This document shows positions 33,581 to 46,458 of a stretch of DNA of 64,000 nt, one piece after another. The position numbers and the translations under genes are program-made. The stretch spans positions 8,819,349 to 8,883,348 of the forward strand of contig CM038918.1 in assembly GCA_021904315.1 (NCBI GenBank). Reading direction: 5' to 3'. The notes beneath the pieces are model-generated. The model worked only from the letters and a program-made list of their open reading frames with translations. It did not search any database and had not been told where the DNA came from. The stretch comes from Sphagnum magellanicum. Lineage: Eukaryota; Streptophyta; Sphagnopsida; Sphagnales; Sphagnaceae. Numbering within the stretch: the first letter of the stretch is position 1; every line of letters starts with the position of its first letter.

Positions 33581-35881
33581 ATGCCTTTTGCTATCCATGC
33601 CATGTTAGCACATCGATGAAGAAAGTTGTTGCATTATTGGTGAAGACACCCAAAAATTTATTGAATCCAACATATATTGAGCTTAAAATCATAAAGAGTT
33701 TGAAAAGTTAAAAAAAATGACAACATGGGAAGAGGAGATTCATCAATTCTTGAGTGATTCAAAAGCTTGATCACTTCAATTGACTATTGCAAAGGAGTTT
33801 CAGAAACCCAAACTGTTGTCAATGGGGGACATCAACTTCATGTATCTTGACAACCCACAAGATGATCCAAAGGCACACTTGGTACTTGATGATGTAAAGC
33901 ACTTGATGAAAAATTTCTTAATGCATTTGGTGGGCACCTTATGTCCTTGAATATCTTGTCCTAGAGAAGAGAAGCAAGAGAAGAAAATCTTGCACATTCC
34001 TCCTTTGGAGTGCGAGAGAAACATTTATGTTAACCTTGCATCCATGTTACGTTGCGGTGTTACCCTTGTGCTTTATGATGGGTAATACCCCAATGTGGGG
34101 TACATTCCCAAATTGCTGGGCTAGACTTTTGGCCCCCTTTACTTTGGGAATGGAGGGGACATTCCCAAAATGCAAGGTCAGACCCGACAAATACTAGAAC
34201 CCGTATTGGGAGGTTAACCCCCACAATTTGACTTGTCAGAAGGCGTGTTGGAAACCCTAAAGCCCATTAAACAATGGATATACCAGGTTCATAACCTACA
34301 GTGCAGAGGGTTTTAGGAGCTTCCCATTGGCCCTCCTCTAGTTGCTCATCAAAGATGCCCTCTCTCCCTCTTCTTTACTTCATCCCGACAGACATAGCTT
34401 ATGAGTTGTCATCCATTGAAAGGAGGGTCACATAATTCAAGATGGCCCTTCAAGTTCACAATTGTAACCTGCAAGATCTCAGTTTTGAAGCATTTTGTCT
34501 TAGACAATGGAGATCAAATCTAAGTATACGCCAATCTACACAATTTTATAGGGGTGTTATTGTAGAGCAAAATAGTCCACTCATAAATGAAACCCAAGTA
34601 AGTAGAATTGAAAAACCATTATCTTGCTCAAGCATATATGGCAAGGCATTACAAAGAAACAAACACCAAAACACCACAAATTGTTGACAATCATATCACA
34701 GAATTATTACACGGCACTTTTCAAGTCCATATTGATATAATGTACTTGATAATATACAGAGGTCACAAAACATGTACAATGTTGTTAAGAGAGGTATTCC
34801 TAGCATGGATTCACCATCCACATACTATTGTAGCATGATTTTTTTGCAACATCTTTTCATGTCTTCAGATTTTTGCTTTCATGGTTTCTGTACTTCACAA
34901 GACATGATGGGTAGTCACAGAGAATCAACCAAACTGAACCCTTGCATATATAAAACCTTTTTCCCCTTGCACATCCAGATTGATAGGACACAGAGTCTGC
35001 AATTTTTTGTAACTCCAGAGTGATCGATTCATTTAAGTTACTTTGTCCAAGTGCAAAAAACCCATCTGTGCAACAAAACAAAGAAACCAAGGAAAGACTT
35101 GAATGTATGATCCAAACAATTGTCCACATATTTCAACTTTGCTGAGGCAGAAGAGAGATTTTGGAAATACCATACTTATTTATGGAAACGGTATGCCAGC
35201 AAAATGGGACATAGTAAAGGGGCAACTCCTCACTCATTTGGGTGGTCCAATCCATGTCTTCATCTTCCAATCACACTGGTGAAAAAATGACTTCGTGTGC
35301 ATGAACTGAAAAACAAAAAAATCCAATCACAGAGGTTTGATTCCCATTTTACAGCCTTGAATGGACAATTAGAGGGGTGCAGGGGTTCAGAAATTGAACA
35401 ATGATATGCTTCTCCATTCAATAACAAAGAAGCTTTGAAAAAACTCCACACTTCCGCCACAATTGAGCTCTCTGAAGTTGGGCAGATTGCTGAACCCCTT
35501 CCTGAGAAGAGAAAAGAAAGCAAAAGCTTGTAGCGAAGTTTGGTTCAAACAAAACTGAGCCCACCCTTGATTTGTTTCAACACTGCACAGAGGCTTCTGT
35601 TTTTGATAAAAGAGTAGAGGAGTTGGTGCTGGAAGGAAAAAAATTATACATATATATAGATATGTAGATATATTACTCCAAGATCTTGCATTCACACTTT
35701 CCATGCAGCTTCAGACACTGGTTACTGCTTTCATGGGAAGTGCTGAAGATGAAGAAAACAGGAATTTATTTAGCTAAGTATTTGAGTTTTCCATAGAAAA
35801 CATTGAAAGCTTTTGAGTAGCCACCCACCATGAATCCATCATCCTTCCAGTTTGAGCTTTAAATCAGAGCTTGCTCAACTT
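33581..35881. other. Intergenic DNA downstream of SPL
   Basis: No recognised gene. The plus frame around 33770-33948 is open and reads MGDINFMYLDNPQDDPKAHL without resemblance to a family I know. 34060-34260 is locally GC-richer with repeated GGGTA/CATTCCCAAA phrases. The last few hundred bases are probably the SPL 3' UTR. Confidence 0.4.
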
Positions 35882-38800
35882 CTAGAGCATATGTTGGGTG
35901 CTGAACAGGGAGCTCTCACAAGCACAAAGTGGGGGACCAAACTCACGATACTCTCCTCCTCCTCCATTGAAGGATGTTTGCATCTGCGAATGCACACTAG
36001 TAGTAGTAGTATGAACCTGATGGAGATGCTGCTGCTGATGCAACTGCAAACTTGGTGTGCGCACCAAATCACTGGTCACCTTTAAGCTTTGATGAGCGCT
36101 TGATACTCCTGACCTCATTCCTTGCAGGTCATGGCTTGACTGGAAAAGTGCCAACATGGAGTTCCCAGCATCCAAACCCAACCCACCAAGATATGAAACA
36201 AAGTTACCTGAAGCCCCATCATCACCACCACCACCAACACCATGCAGCTGACTTTGTTCCAGAGGCTGTTGCTGTTGCTGGATGTCTGTGAATTTGATAT
36301 CACTGATTCCGATGCCCCCTAGACCGCCAGATTGTGCTGAAAACAGCTTCTCAAATGCAAGATAGTGCTCTTGAGACTGCTGTTGCGGCAAGTGATGAGT
36401 AGCAAATGAAGCTATAGTATTACTGCCCATGTTGTTGTCAGCTACAAGTTGGTGATGATGATGATGATCCAAGCTTGTATTGTCAACACAAAGGTCAAGT
36501 GCAGGGGGACAAGGAGTTGTTCCCCATGACAGAAGAGAAAGAGCACAGCCGGAGCTTTGGGACTCACATCCCTGGTTGTGGTGGTAGTTATGGTGGTGGG
36601 TGTTTTCCCACCCACCACCACCACCCAGTGACAAATTCTGACATAAAGATCCCTTGGCTCCATCCACAAACTCCTGTGAAGAACCACCACCACCCACCAC
36701 CAGAGGACTCAGATTGCTCAAGCCCACATCTGGTGAAGGATCCAAAGCACCTCGCATTTGTCCCCTGGGGCTTTGCAGAAACATGAGCAGACGATTTGAT
36801 GATGGTGCGCAATAACGACGGTCCAACATGATCAACTGCCCTTCTTTCTCTTCAACCTGCTGTACAAAACGAAACCAAACCAAACAAGAAAAACACTTTT
36901 GTCTATTAACAGAACAATCAGCAGCAGCACAATCTTATGAGAATTGACTGCCAGTTTTTCCCAAAGTTTCTTCGATCACATGTGCACAAAAGAATGCCTA
37001 ATCTCTCTCTCTCAGAAAACTCAGTTGGCGAATGGAAAAGACAAACTCCAGAGACATTACCATATGCAGCAGCAGCAGCTGCTGCTGCTTCCAGGTCTTA
37101 GTTGAAATTGCAGCAATACATATCTCTCTGCTCTCTCTCAGAAACCAGTGGGAAGCTTGGGCGACTCTCAGGAAACCCATGGAAGCCTGGGCTCTCACAA
37201 AGACCCATGGAGGATCAGAAGAGCTTAGAATGAGGGTGATGATGATGGAAACACACCTGAATGTGCTGTGGTGATCGCACATTCTCTCCTGGCCTCCAAG
37301 GGCTACTGAGATTCAACACATTTGCAAAAGAGTGGTGGTGGTTTGAATGCTCATCATCATCATGCAGATCAGGAGAAGACAGTGGCCGACCTCCTCCTTG
37401 GGAACCTTGAATTTGCTCCAAGAACTGTGTCTGCTTGCAATCTGCGTTGCAGAAGAAAGAGAGAGAAAGAAAGCCACTCAGTTTGAGCTCCTAGGAAAAA
37501 AAATTCCTTCTCTCTGCTCAACAAGAAACTGGATCTCTCTCAAAATCCACAACTGAATGTTGTGTGAAAATTGTGTGATTTTGAGAGACAGATGCAGTTT
37601 TTTGGTACAAAGATAATTCTGTAATCCGGTGACAAAGAAATGCTCAAATCATTCTTGTGGATACAACAAATGGGTGACTGACAGCAGCATTCAGAGGTAC
37701 AAGGATGTGAGCCAGTGAGGTTGGTATGCTGGTGGGAATTCAAAGGGTTGGGTAGAGGGTTAGGTATATCTCTGCTGCTGTACCATCAAGAGTAAGAGAA
37801 TCTGCAGCTGTTCCATGGATACGGAAGGCATCAGTACTATGCATTGGTGATGAGATTCGACAGTTGAAAGAGAGGTTGATTGCAGCCGCAGCTGCAGCAG
37901 CAGCAGCAGAAGTAGACTCAGAGTGAGGTTTGCGCCGCCGTTCATTGTGTCCTGCAAGTCTTCTTCGACAGCTGCGCTTGATTTCATCAAACTCTGTCAA
38001 CACGTGAAACCTGCAGACAGTAGAGAAAGACAAGAGACCCACAAAACACAAAGACCCACAACATGCAAGGGAGTTAGTGAGTGTGTCTGTCTGTCTGTCT
38101 GTCTGTCTGTCAGTCTACTGCCTCTGGAGCTATACTACTGTAGCTGCTGCTGCAGTTGATGCATGGGTATGGGTGGGGTATTGGAAGCTAATGGGCTTAC
38201 CGGGAGCATTGTTGACAGAAGCGTTGTTCACGTCCGGCAGCTATGGCTTTGGAAGCTTTGGAATGCATCTCACAAACTTTGTGTCTTCGGTGATAGTCTT
38301 TGGCAGAGCTTAGGTCAGCTGTGCATCCTTCCACTTGACAACGAGGAGGAGGAGCAGGGTTTTGGTTTCCTCCTCCTCCTCCTCCTCCTCCTGCTGAAGA
38401 GGGAGACGTCACCCGCTGCTTCTTGGTGGAAGGAGGTGAAGAAGAAGAAGAACCTGCTGCTACTGCTACTGCTACTGCTGCCGGAGGAGGAGCAATGACA
38501 GCAGTAGGAGTTGCTGTTGAACAAGATCCCTGCGAAACTGCTTTCTCCTTCTTGTTCTTCTCCGTGCTGCTGCTGCTGCTGCTACGTCTGCCGAGTTTAA
38601 GCCCAAGCTTGAGAGGAGCTGCTGCTTCAGGAGCTTGATGAACCACCTCCTCTTCCTCCTCCTCCTCCTCCTCCTCACTTTCCTCCACTTCTGCTTGTGG
38701 CTCCGACTTCACCGCTGCAGCAGAAACCATGACTGTCTCTGGCAAGCTGCTGCTGCTGCAGCAATTCTCATCTGAAGTTGGGTATGCCAGGGTTATAGAT

Positions 38801-38979
38801 TCCCAATCCTTGAGCTCCCAATCCACCCGTGATGATAGAAGAGCACTACCATAATCTCCTCCTGCTCCTGCTTCTCCATCCCTCGGATTTTCCGGATTTT
38901 CCGGATTCTGCTGCTGTTGCAGTTCCCATGTTGTGTTAATCCAGCGCCTCTCATGAGCTTCAGTCATCGCCATAGCCAT
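35882..38979 (-). CDS. SPL: SBP-box transcription factor (SPL family), miR156-targeted type
   Basis: SPL proteins bind GTAC-core DNA and control phase change and shoot development. Exons: 38979-38201, 38010-37784, 37441-37257 and 36859-35882; 2169 nt, 722 aa. The SBP domain begins at Cys214: CQVEGC, then [19 protein letters not shown] and [14 protein letters not shown], so all zinc ligands of both fingers and the bipartite NLS are present. The intron inside the domain falls after QQCSR, as in other plant SPLs. The N-terminal 213 residues carry runs of Glu, Ser, Ala and Gly; exon 2 ends in an Ala run; exon 4 has His, Gln and Gly runs. An in-frame TAG lies directly before the ATG. The exon 4 acceptor is a CAGCAG tandem. 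Exon 4 contains a miR156-type site. Confidence 0.96.
36527..36546 (-). promoter_or_regulatory. miR156/157 target site in SPL exon 4
   Basis: The mRNA reads GTGCTCTTTCTCTTCTGTCA, encoding ALSLLS at about residues 503-508. It differs from the common SPL target by one base. Against miR156 (known sequence UGACAGAAGAGAGUGAGCAC) it has the usual U-U mismatch at miRNA position 14 and an added G:U wobble at position 13. The seed and cleavage region (positions 2-12) is fully paired. Confidence 0.93.
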
Positions 38980-39785
38980 CTAGCTCTGCAGAGCTAAAAA
39001 CCACCACCCACCACTACCACCACCACCAGGCAGGCCAGCCAGCCAACAGCGGCAGCAGCAGTAGCAGCAGCTCGTCGCAGCACTTCCTCCTCCTCCGGCT
39101 GCTATCAAAGCTCAACACGCGGAAGACGACGACTGCAGCGGCTGCCTTACGTCCAAAAAGCACTTGACGACAACCAAAAAAAGGGCGAAAAAGACACACG
39201 AAATTCGCACAAGAAGATCCTCTCCTTTTCTTTTCTTTTTTCCTTTCCTTTCTCTTTCTTCCCTTTCTTCTTATGTGATGCTTGCACAATTGCCTCCCAA
39301 ACCCACAAACTACTATAGTCGGAAGGAAACAGAATCAATGTTTGTCGGAACTTGTCGTTGCTGCTGCCGCTTCTCCTTCCACTGTGCTTAAGCAAGAGGA
39401 GGAGGAGCATGACCTCATGATGGATGAAAGTAAGGGAAACGAGCACCAGCTCACAGATCATAAGCAGCAGCTCAACCCATGAGGAGGAGGCATTTGGAAC
39501 TCAAAACTAGCAGCGTCCTCTCTTTGTCTTTGTCTTTGTCTTCTTCTTCTTCCTCTCTGTTTTCTTCTCTTCCTCTTCTTCTCGTCTTGAACCCTCCAGG
39601 AACAACAGCAGCAGCAGCAGCAGCAAAAGGAGGAAACTGTGGAGGTTATTGAACTTGGCTACTACCATTACAGTATCATGTGATGGAGGATACATACACT
39701 AGTAGAAGGCAGAAGAAGCAGAAGGTGACGACGAAGAGGAAGGAGATCAGTATACACCACCAGATCCCTACAGCTATGGCAATAG

Positions 39786-39833
<48 letters not shown>

Positions 39834-40046
39834 GGGGAGTGCCAGAGGAGGAGGAGGAGGAGCTTCACGACAAAACCTGACTACTCTTATCACCACCACC
39901 ACCACTTCTTCTGCTTCTTCTTCTTCTGCTTCTTTTGCTACTTTTTCTTGTACCGTTGTGGTGATTTGGCGAAGCTGACACATAAGGTTGAGTAGAGAAA
40001 AGCTCACTTAGTTTTCCATCACAACACATTTGTTTGTTTTTGTTTT

Positions 40047-40087
<41 letters not shown>

Positions 40088-40100
40088 CTGTGTCTGTCCA
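38980..40100 (-). promoter_or_regulatory. SPL upstream region with long CT tracts
   Basis: The kilobase before the SPL ATG holds CT/GA microsatellites at about 39789-39831 and 40050-40085, a TTTTC-rich run near 39225 and GGAGGA runs. GA-repeat binding factors of the BPC type act on such tracts in plants; that they do so here is inference. Frames in this stretch are low-complexity and not called. Confidence 0.4.
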
Positions 40101-41577
40101 GAGTTGTGGGTTTTTTGTTTTTGTTTTTTTTCCTTTTTTTGTTTGTTGTTGTTGCAGCAAAACAACACTCAACTTCACACAACAACACCAACAACAACAA
40201 AATCTCTCCCTCCCTCCTGGAATACTACAACATATTCAACAACACACAAAACTCATGAAACCACATAGACAAACCACCAACAACAACACCACCACCACAC
40301 TTGCAACCAAAAAAAAAAAAGAAAGAAAACCCTCACAACACCACACTTGCAAAAACAAAATAAAACAGACAAAACTCTCACACAAATTGACTCCTTCTAC
40401 TAAACAACATTTATTACAAAACTGCTGAAGAACAAACACACAACCCAAAACCAAAATAAACAACAAAACCAACTTACAAGACTCCTCAAAAAACAGAAAC
40501 AATTTGACACAAAAATATCACATACACATTAAGTTCTTAAACCTCTGAAAAACACAAACAATTTAACCCAAAAAAATCACAATACACACACAATTCTTAA
40601 CCTCCTGAAAAACACAAACAACTTAACCCCAAAAAAATCATATACACACACACAAATTCTTGAACTTCTGAAAATCATATACATACAAAAATTCTTGTGA
40701 TAATCACAAGCAACTTGACCCCAAAAAATCACTCACACCACACATACACACACAAATTCTTAAACTCTTCAAAAACACAAACAATTTAACCCAAAAAAAT
40801 TACACACCCACAATTCATAAACTCCTGAAAAACACCACCACCACCACAACAACAACAACACCAAGGTGTGTTATACACAATGGCCCTGCCATTAATTTAA
40901 TATCAATAATTTATATGATAAATTGGTCATAGGTAGGGAGAAATAGAAAATAAATGTATATTAATATATGTCATGTTGTTGTAAAAGAAAAAATTTCATG
41001 ACTTTTTTTTTCATTTTTTAATATCATATAACATTAGTTATGAGGAACCCAAAAGGGATCTCACATTAAATGATGATGATGATGTGTTGTAGAACCTAAG
41101 TAAATATTTAAAAATTTGTTAGCAAACCAAAACCAATAAGGAAATGTCACAAAATGATTTTCAACACTTGCTCGGACTTTTGAGGTGGCTCATTTCTGCA
41201 AACAACAAGCAATTCAAAGCAAAAGCATAACATAACACAACATAATCATAGTATAACAAAATAACAAAACTAAATAAAACAAAACAAAATTAAGCAACTA
41301 AACAAACAAATATTGAGTTTCAATTTTTATGTGCTGGTAATAATTTCAGAGAGACTCCCTTGTGTTTTTTTTTTATGAAGATTATTATTATTATTATTAT
41401 TTCACATTTTTTATTTAAAATGTTCTTTAGTGGCTATCTCTTAAAATGGGTTTGCTACAAAGTGCCTTACATACCATTATATTTCTTGCATCAGCATAAT
41501 TTTGAACCTAGTAGGCTACTTACTACCATTGTTCCTTACTGAAAAAATGGGCCAGTGGGTGGACTGGATTTTCTCAG

Positions 41578-41616
<39 letters not shown>

Positions 41617-41789
41617 GATCCTGAAAGAAAATGCCAAAAAAACCCTAATTTTTTTGGTTGGATCTATAACTTTTGAAAAGTTGTAAATTTTGGAGTTTAG
41701 TTGGGTGATGAACCCACCATCCCTCCCTCCCCCTTTTGCTTTTACAACACTCTTGGGTGGGATGGGTCTGTGGGATTTTGTGCAGTAAC
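40101..41789. other. A/C-rich intergenic stretch
   Basis: 40160-40865 is strikingly A+C rich on the plus strand, with ACACACAAATTCTTAAACTC-like units recurring loosely (40510-40830). 41580-41612 is a CT microsatellite. No gene seen. Confidence 0.5.
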
Positions 41790-41892
41790 AGCTAAGTTAA
41801 CTCCCTGGGTTAAGTTTTAACTTAGCCAGGGTTAGGGTTTACACCCTAAACCCTTAAACCCTAAAACTTAACCTAGGGGAGTTAACTTAGCT
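41790..41892. repeat. Short inverted repeat with roughly 30 bp arms
   Basis: AGCTAAGTTAACTCCCTGGG at 41790 is mirrored by CCTAGGGGAGTTAACTTAGC ending near 41891. The arms continue into TTAAGTTTT and AAAACTTAA. The loop contains GGGTTAGGGTTT and CCCTAAACCC, which also pair. Size and form fit a small foldback element. Confidence 0.8.
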
Positions 41893-42130
41893 ACTTTACT
41901 TGATACCCACCTCACCCTACTACTCTTGTAAGTTGAGGTACAAAAGAAAAAAAAAAATCCAAGTGATGATCTCTGGACACTTTCCAAAACACACATAGAA
42001 TTTGCTGATCCAGACACACTACTACTGACCATTTTGTGCTTTGCTTAGAGCATCCAGGTGCAGTTGAGCTGCTACTCTACTTTAGGTCAGAACTTCCCTC
42101 AGAACAAGTATAACCTTTTGGTTTTATCAT

Positions 42131-42168
<38 letters not shown>

Positions 42169-43018
42169 AAACTTGCCTCCTTCATCATGTATATGTGTTT
42201 CTATAACATTTTAACAATATGTTCAATGTTAAGTATTATTGAAATGTCAATCAATTATTCATATAATATTCTAATGTTGTTGTAATACAACGATCGATTA
42301 TCACAATGTGTTACAATGTCATCACAACATCAGATCAACGATTGTATCAACAATTCATTAGCATTTAACTTTGAACACATTGTTAAAATGTTATAAATAT
42401 ATATATATATATATATATATACATTAAAAAATTATGATAATACTTATATATATATAGTATTGAAATCTTTTTAACAAATTTAATATCAATATTAAACAAA
42501 ATTTCAAATTCGTATCCAATTGTGGATTATGGTATGAATGAAATAATGAGTTTCCCCTTTCACAAATACTAGAACCAACCCACTATGATTTATTTTATTT
42601 TATTTATTTATTTATTTATTTTGGGTACTATCCATTTTCCCAGGAGTGTGGCCTTTTAAGTATCTAGTAGCATTTACAAGATGATGGAAACATATATTAG
42701 CTTGGCTTCAGCACATGTTTGTCAAATAATTTTATTTATTTTGAAGATTCCATTTCAAAATAAACCCTAAACCCTTATCGATCACAAGATTTTTCATTTT
42801 CTTTTACAAAAATTTGGTTTTTTGAGATTTTATTTTTATTTTTTTTGGGAAATTTTCAGCATTTCTAAAAATAATGCCAAAGCCACCCACCAAGGTACTA
42901 CAATAATCTAGTACCACCCAATCTTTTTTTTTATCACCAAGAAATTTTTGATCACCCGGATTTGATTCTATTCATGAAAAATGCGGGCGTTTCTAACAAT
43001 TGGTGAGAAATATCTAAT

Positions 43019-43056
<38 letters not shown>

Positions 43057-44834
43057 AGATTGAGAGATTTAGGTATTTTGATGGGAGCGGGGTAGGATTA
43101 AGGTTTTTTAGGAGCCCACTAGGTCGTGAGAAAAGTAAAAGGGTCACGATAGTCAAAAAGTAAAGGCCACACTAGTCAAAAAGTAAAGACCACTATAGTC
43201 AAAAAGACAAATATTTACAACCCGTTTCTAGGGTTTTTTTTTTTTTAGGGTTGTAGAAAAAGGTCGGAAACAAATAGTCTAGAGTGTATGGGCAAGCACG
43301 AAAGTAAGTATGTTGAATTAGTAAGTATGTTAGTATGTATGTATTTATTTATTTATTTATTTAGTTCCTCCTTGTGTTGGTCAGATTTTACACTTGAAAA
43401 ATGTTACTATTTTTTTTTTTAAATTTTTTTTTGATAGTTTCTTTTAATGTGGTTAAATGATTTAATATAAGCCCTAAATGATCATTCCATACAAAGGAAA
43501 ATCTTGTCCCGACCCCCCTCGCCCACCCCCACCTGACATTTTGTGGCTTTTAATTGTAAACTGGGATTCCTATTGATGATGCCCCGAATTTACCTTCCGA
43601 CCACCCGCTTTTGTGTCTGACTTATACCCTACAACTTACAGGTACCCGCCGGCTTGAATGGTGGCCGTGGCGCCGGACTAGTTTTGATCTTGTCCGTAAA
43701 AGGATTAACAATTTATCATCATATTCCTACAACAAAACTACAAAGCATACATAGTCGGAGTTTCTTTCCACCTCTCAAAAAAAAAGAATAATAATAATAA
43801 TAATAATAAGAAAAAAATTACTTATTAATTAGTTAATTAATTAATTAATTACCAAAGAAAAAATTTTAACTTAAACTTGGGGGAATAAATTCCCAAATCT
43901 TCATTTAAAAAGTTGTGAAAGGCTTTTGGAAGCTGATAACGGGGTTCCAATTGGGTTGCAATTCTAAAGCGCATTCCGTGTTTGGAACCGCACATAAAAT
44001 CCATTACCGACACAAGCAAAAGGCGTAAAGAACCAAAGGAGAGACACCACCACCACCATATAACTTACATAGTTGTTCATGATGTTTATAAGTAATGGTT
44101 TCCGTGTGTGTGGCCTTTGCCGCCTATGTTTTTCTTTTGGGTAGTTTTTACAAGGAAAAAAGGAGGGGTCCCTATTTGGGGGGGGGGGGTGAGGGTCTAC
44201 CAGACCATTCTGCAAAACTCCACATAAAACCCATTACGTAATGGAACATGTCAAGTACAGGCCATTACGAAGAGTTGAAAGAAAGAAAAGAGAAAGCAAA
44301 CAATGCAAATACTACCAGTAGTAGTAGTAGTAGTAGTGAGTGCAACCCCCCAAAGGAAAACTCAATTACAACCCTAAAAAACCCAATATTTTCCCAAACA
44401 TGATGAGCTCCAGAAACAATTTTTGCAATTTTTTAAAAGAGTCACAGAGAGAAAAATCTCATTGACAAAATTGTTAATAAAAATTTGTGAACTTTTTTTT
44501 TTTTTGGTGTGGTGAAGGTTTTTTTTTTTTTTATTGTGTGGTGAAGTTTTTTTTTTTTATTTGGCATTAATTTTTATGGACAAAAATTGTATGTTGTAAA
44601 CATAGGTCTCTCTTGTCTGTCTCTTCCCCGTCTTGGAATGGGTGTTGTTGGGTATATTGTACAAAGATAGGTAAAATAATGGTTTGCAACTTGAGTGAAG
44701 CTGGAGTGCAACCTATCTACCTATTCATCATTTGCATCTTCTTTCATCTTCTTTTTTTTAAAAAAATTTTCAAATTTTTTTTAAAATTTTAAATTTTAAT
44801 ATTTTATTTTATTTATTTTTATTTATTTTTATGA
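41893..44834. other. AT-rich intergenic DNA with microsatellites
   Basis: CT tract at 42133-42167, AT tract at 42399-42421, TTTA runs at 42590-42625 and 43340-43365, GA tract at 43023-43052, and AAT, TTAA and TAG runs near 43790, 43830 and 44320. No recognised gene; the open frames are short. Confidence 0.55.
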
Positions 44835-45180
44835 AACCTTGTCAATCATAAATAAATCAAAGCACCCAAAAAAGAGGAGAATACAAGGAACAAAATAAGA
44901 AGGATGACAAAAGAATCACATAAGAAGGCAAACCACAAAAGGAACATCAAGTTCTTGAATGTTGTCGTATCATGAGAAGGATATCAAATAAGGGAAGGGA
45001 GAGAACCTCTTGAGAGAGGACATCTACGCTAAAAGAACCCTCACCTATGGCAACAACAGAACGACTCTACTACATAGAGACCACTTGCTCATACGCTGTA
45101 ACACCACTGACACCCTCTGCCTATGAAATGTATAACAGAGATCTCTCTGTAACGCCACTGACACCTTCTTCTGCTTATCA
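44835..45180. repeat. Dispersed repeat copy, related to 33205-33580
   Basis: Same ordered blocks as the copy at 33205-33580, beginning AAACCTTGTCAATC and ending in a CTGACACCCTCTGCC / CTGACACCTTCTTCTGC local duplication. Confidence 0.45.
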
Positions 45181-45639
45181 AATGCACACAGAACTGAGAA
45201 CTGAGAGAGGAGGACCATTCACTTTTGTTTGGTTTTGAGTGAATTTCAGCACAGAATCCATCCAGAACTTACAATTGTATTGAAGTTTGCGCAAAGCTTC
45301 AAGCTTCTTCTCTCTCTCTCTCTCTCTCTCTCCCCTTTCTTCAGTCTTCAAAGATCTAACAAAGTTCTGTTCCGAGCCTGCAAAATCATGGGTGCAGACA
45401 GTTTTGGTTTCACTCTTTGAGATTTTGTCATCGTCTTTTTGTAATTCATTCCATAAGGCCATTTTTTTTCTTTTGATGGGTAATTGATTATTATTGATTA
45501 TTATTGATTATTATTATTATTACTAAGCCAAAAAGGCTTTTTAAAAAACCCAAAATTAATGAAGGGAAAACCCAACATTATTAACCCTAAACACACCCAT
45601 AACTTAACTTGGATGAAAAAGTGTGCTCATCCATAAACA

Positions 45640-46040
45640 AAGCACATCACCCAAGATAAATCATCTGCAGGTGACAGGATTTGATCTAGGCAAATCCTCT
45701 GGCAACCCTTATCCTTCTTCTTTCTCTTTAATTGGCCATTTTCTTTTGAGGGGTCATTATGAAGGCAAAGCTTTAAAAAAAAACCCCCCAAAATTAAGTA
45801 AAATGTCCATGAGTCAATCTCATGAAAAAGTCTGTTCATCCATCAACAAAGCACAACATCCAAAAGATGCCATCTGAGGGTGACCAGATTTGATCTCAGC
45901 CATCCAAAGGCGACTGGATTTGATCTGGGGCATCAGAAGGCCAACCAGATTTGATCTGGACCATCGAAGGCCAACCAGATTTGGATCTGGGTCATCCGAA
46001 GGCGACCAGATTTAATCTGGACCATCCAAAGGCAACCCCT
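45640..46040. repeat. Repeat array with GACCAGATTTGATCTGG units
   Basis: From about 45870 five to six units of about 31 bp carry CATCCGAAGGCGACCAGATT and TGATCTGG, the latter part itself a dyad (CAGATTTGATCTG). A longer flank (CATCACCCAAGATAAATC...CTTATCCTTCTTCTTTC) at 45645-45725 recurs around 45850-46060, so the array lies within a larger duplication. Confidence 0.85.
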
Positions 46041-46427
46041 ATCCTTCTTCTTTCCCTTTGGCAAAACATAAACATGAAAAGAAGCACAAATTGGCTGAAC
46101 TTCTTTTTTCTTTTCTTTTTATGGGTGTCAAAAGGCAAGCCTTACTCAACATATAAAGTAAAAGAAGAAAGGACCAAAGATTTGTAACTAACTTTTGGTC
46201 CACAAAAGAATTAATTTTTCTTTTAATTTTTTTTTTTGGAAGCAAATGGGAAAACAAAAAAAAAAACATCCATTGCAAAGAGAAATCATCCAAGAACACC
46301 ACGGGGCACAAACGGGGGTGAGGGTTAACCCAACCCCCGGGTCACCATGCATACAAGAAACACAAAACATAAATTATGTTTTGAGCTTACAATTCACGAC
46401 TTGCGACTTTGGATTCTCTCTTTTAAT

Positions 46428-46458
<31 letters not shown>

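Noticed and set aside
33770-33948. A plus frame reading MGDINFMYLDNPQDD
   Set aside because: Open and not low-complexity, but only about 60 codons with no recognised family or splice context; left as unexplained.
35852-38640. Several plus-strand frames opposite SPL exons
   Set aside because: They are mirror translations of the CAC, CAG, GAG and CTC repeats in SPL and carry no motif.
40510-40830. CRISPR-like array of ACACAAATTCTTAAAC units
   Set aside because: The units are irregular and the spacers are not unique inserts; the organism is eukaryotic. It is A/C-rich low-complexity sequence.
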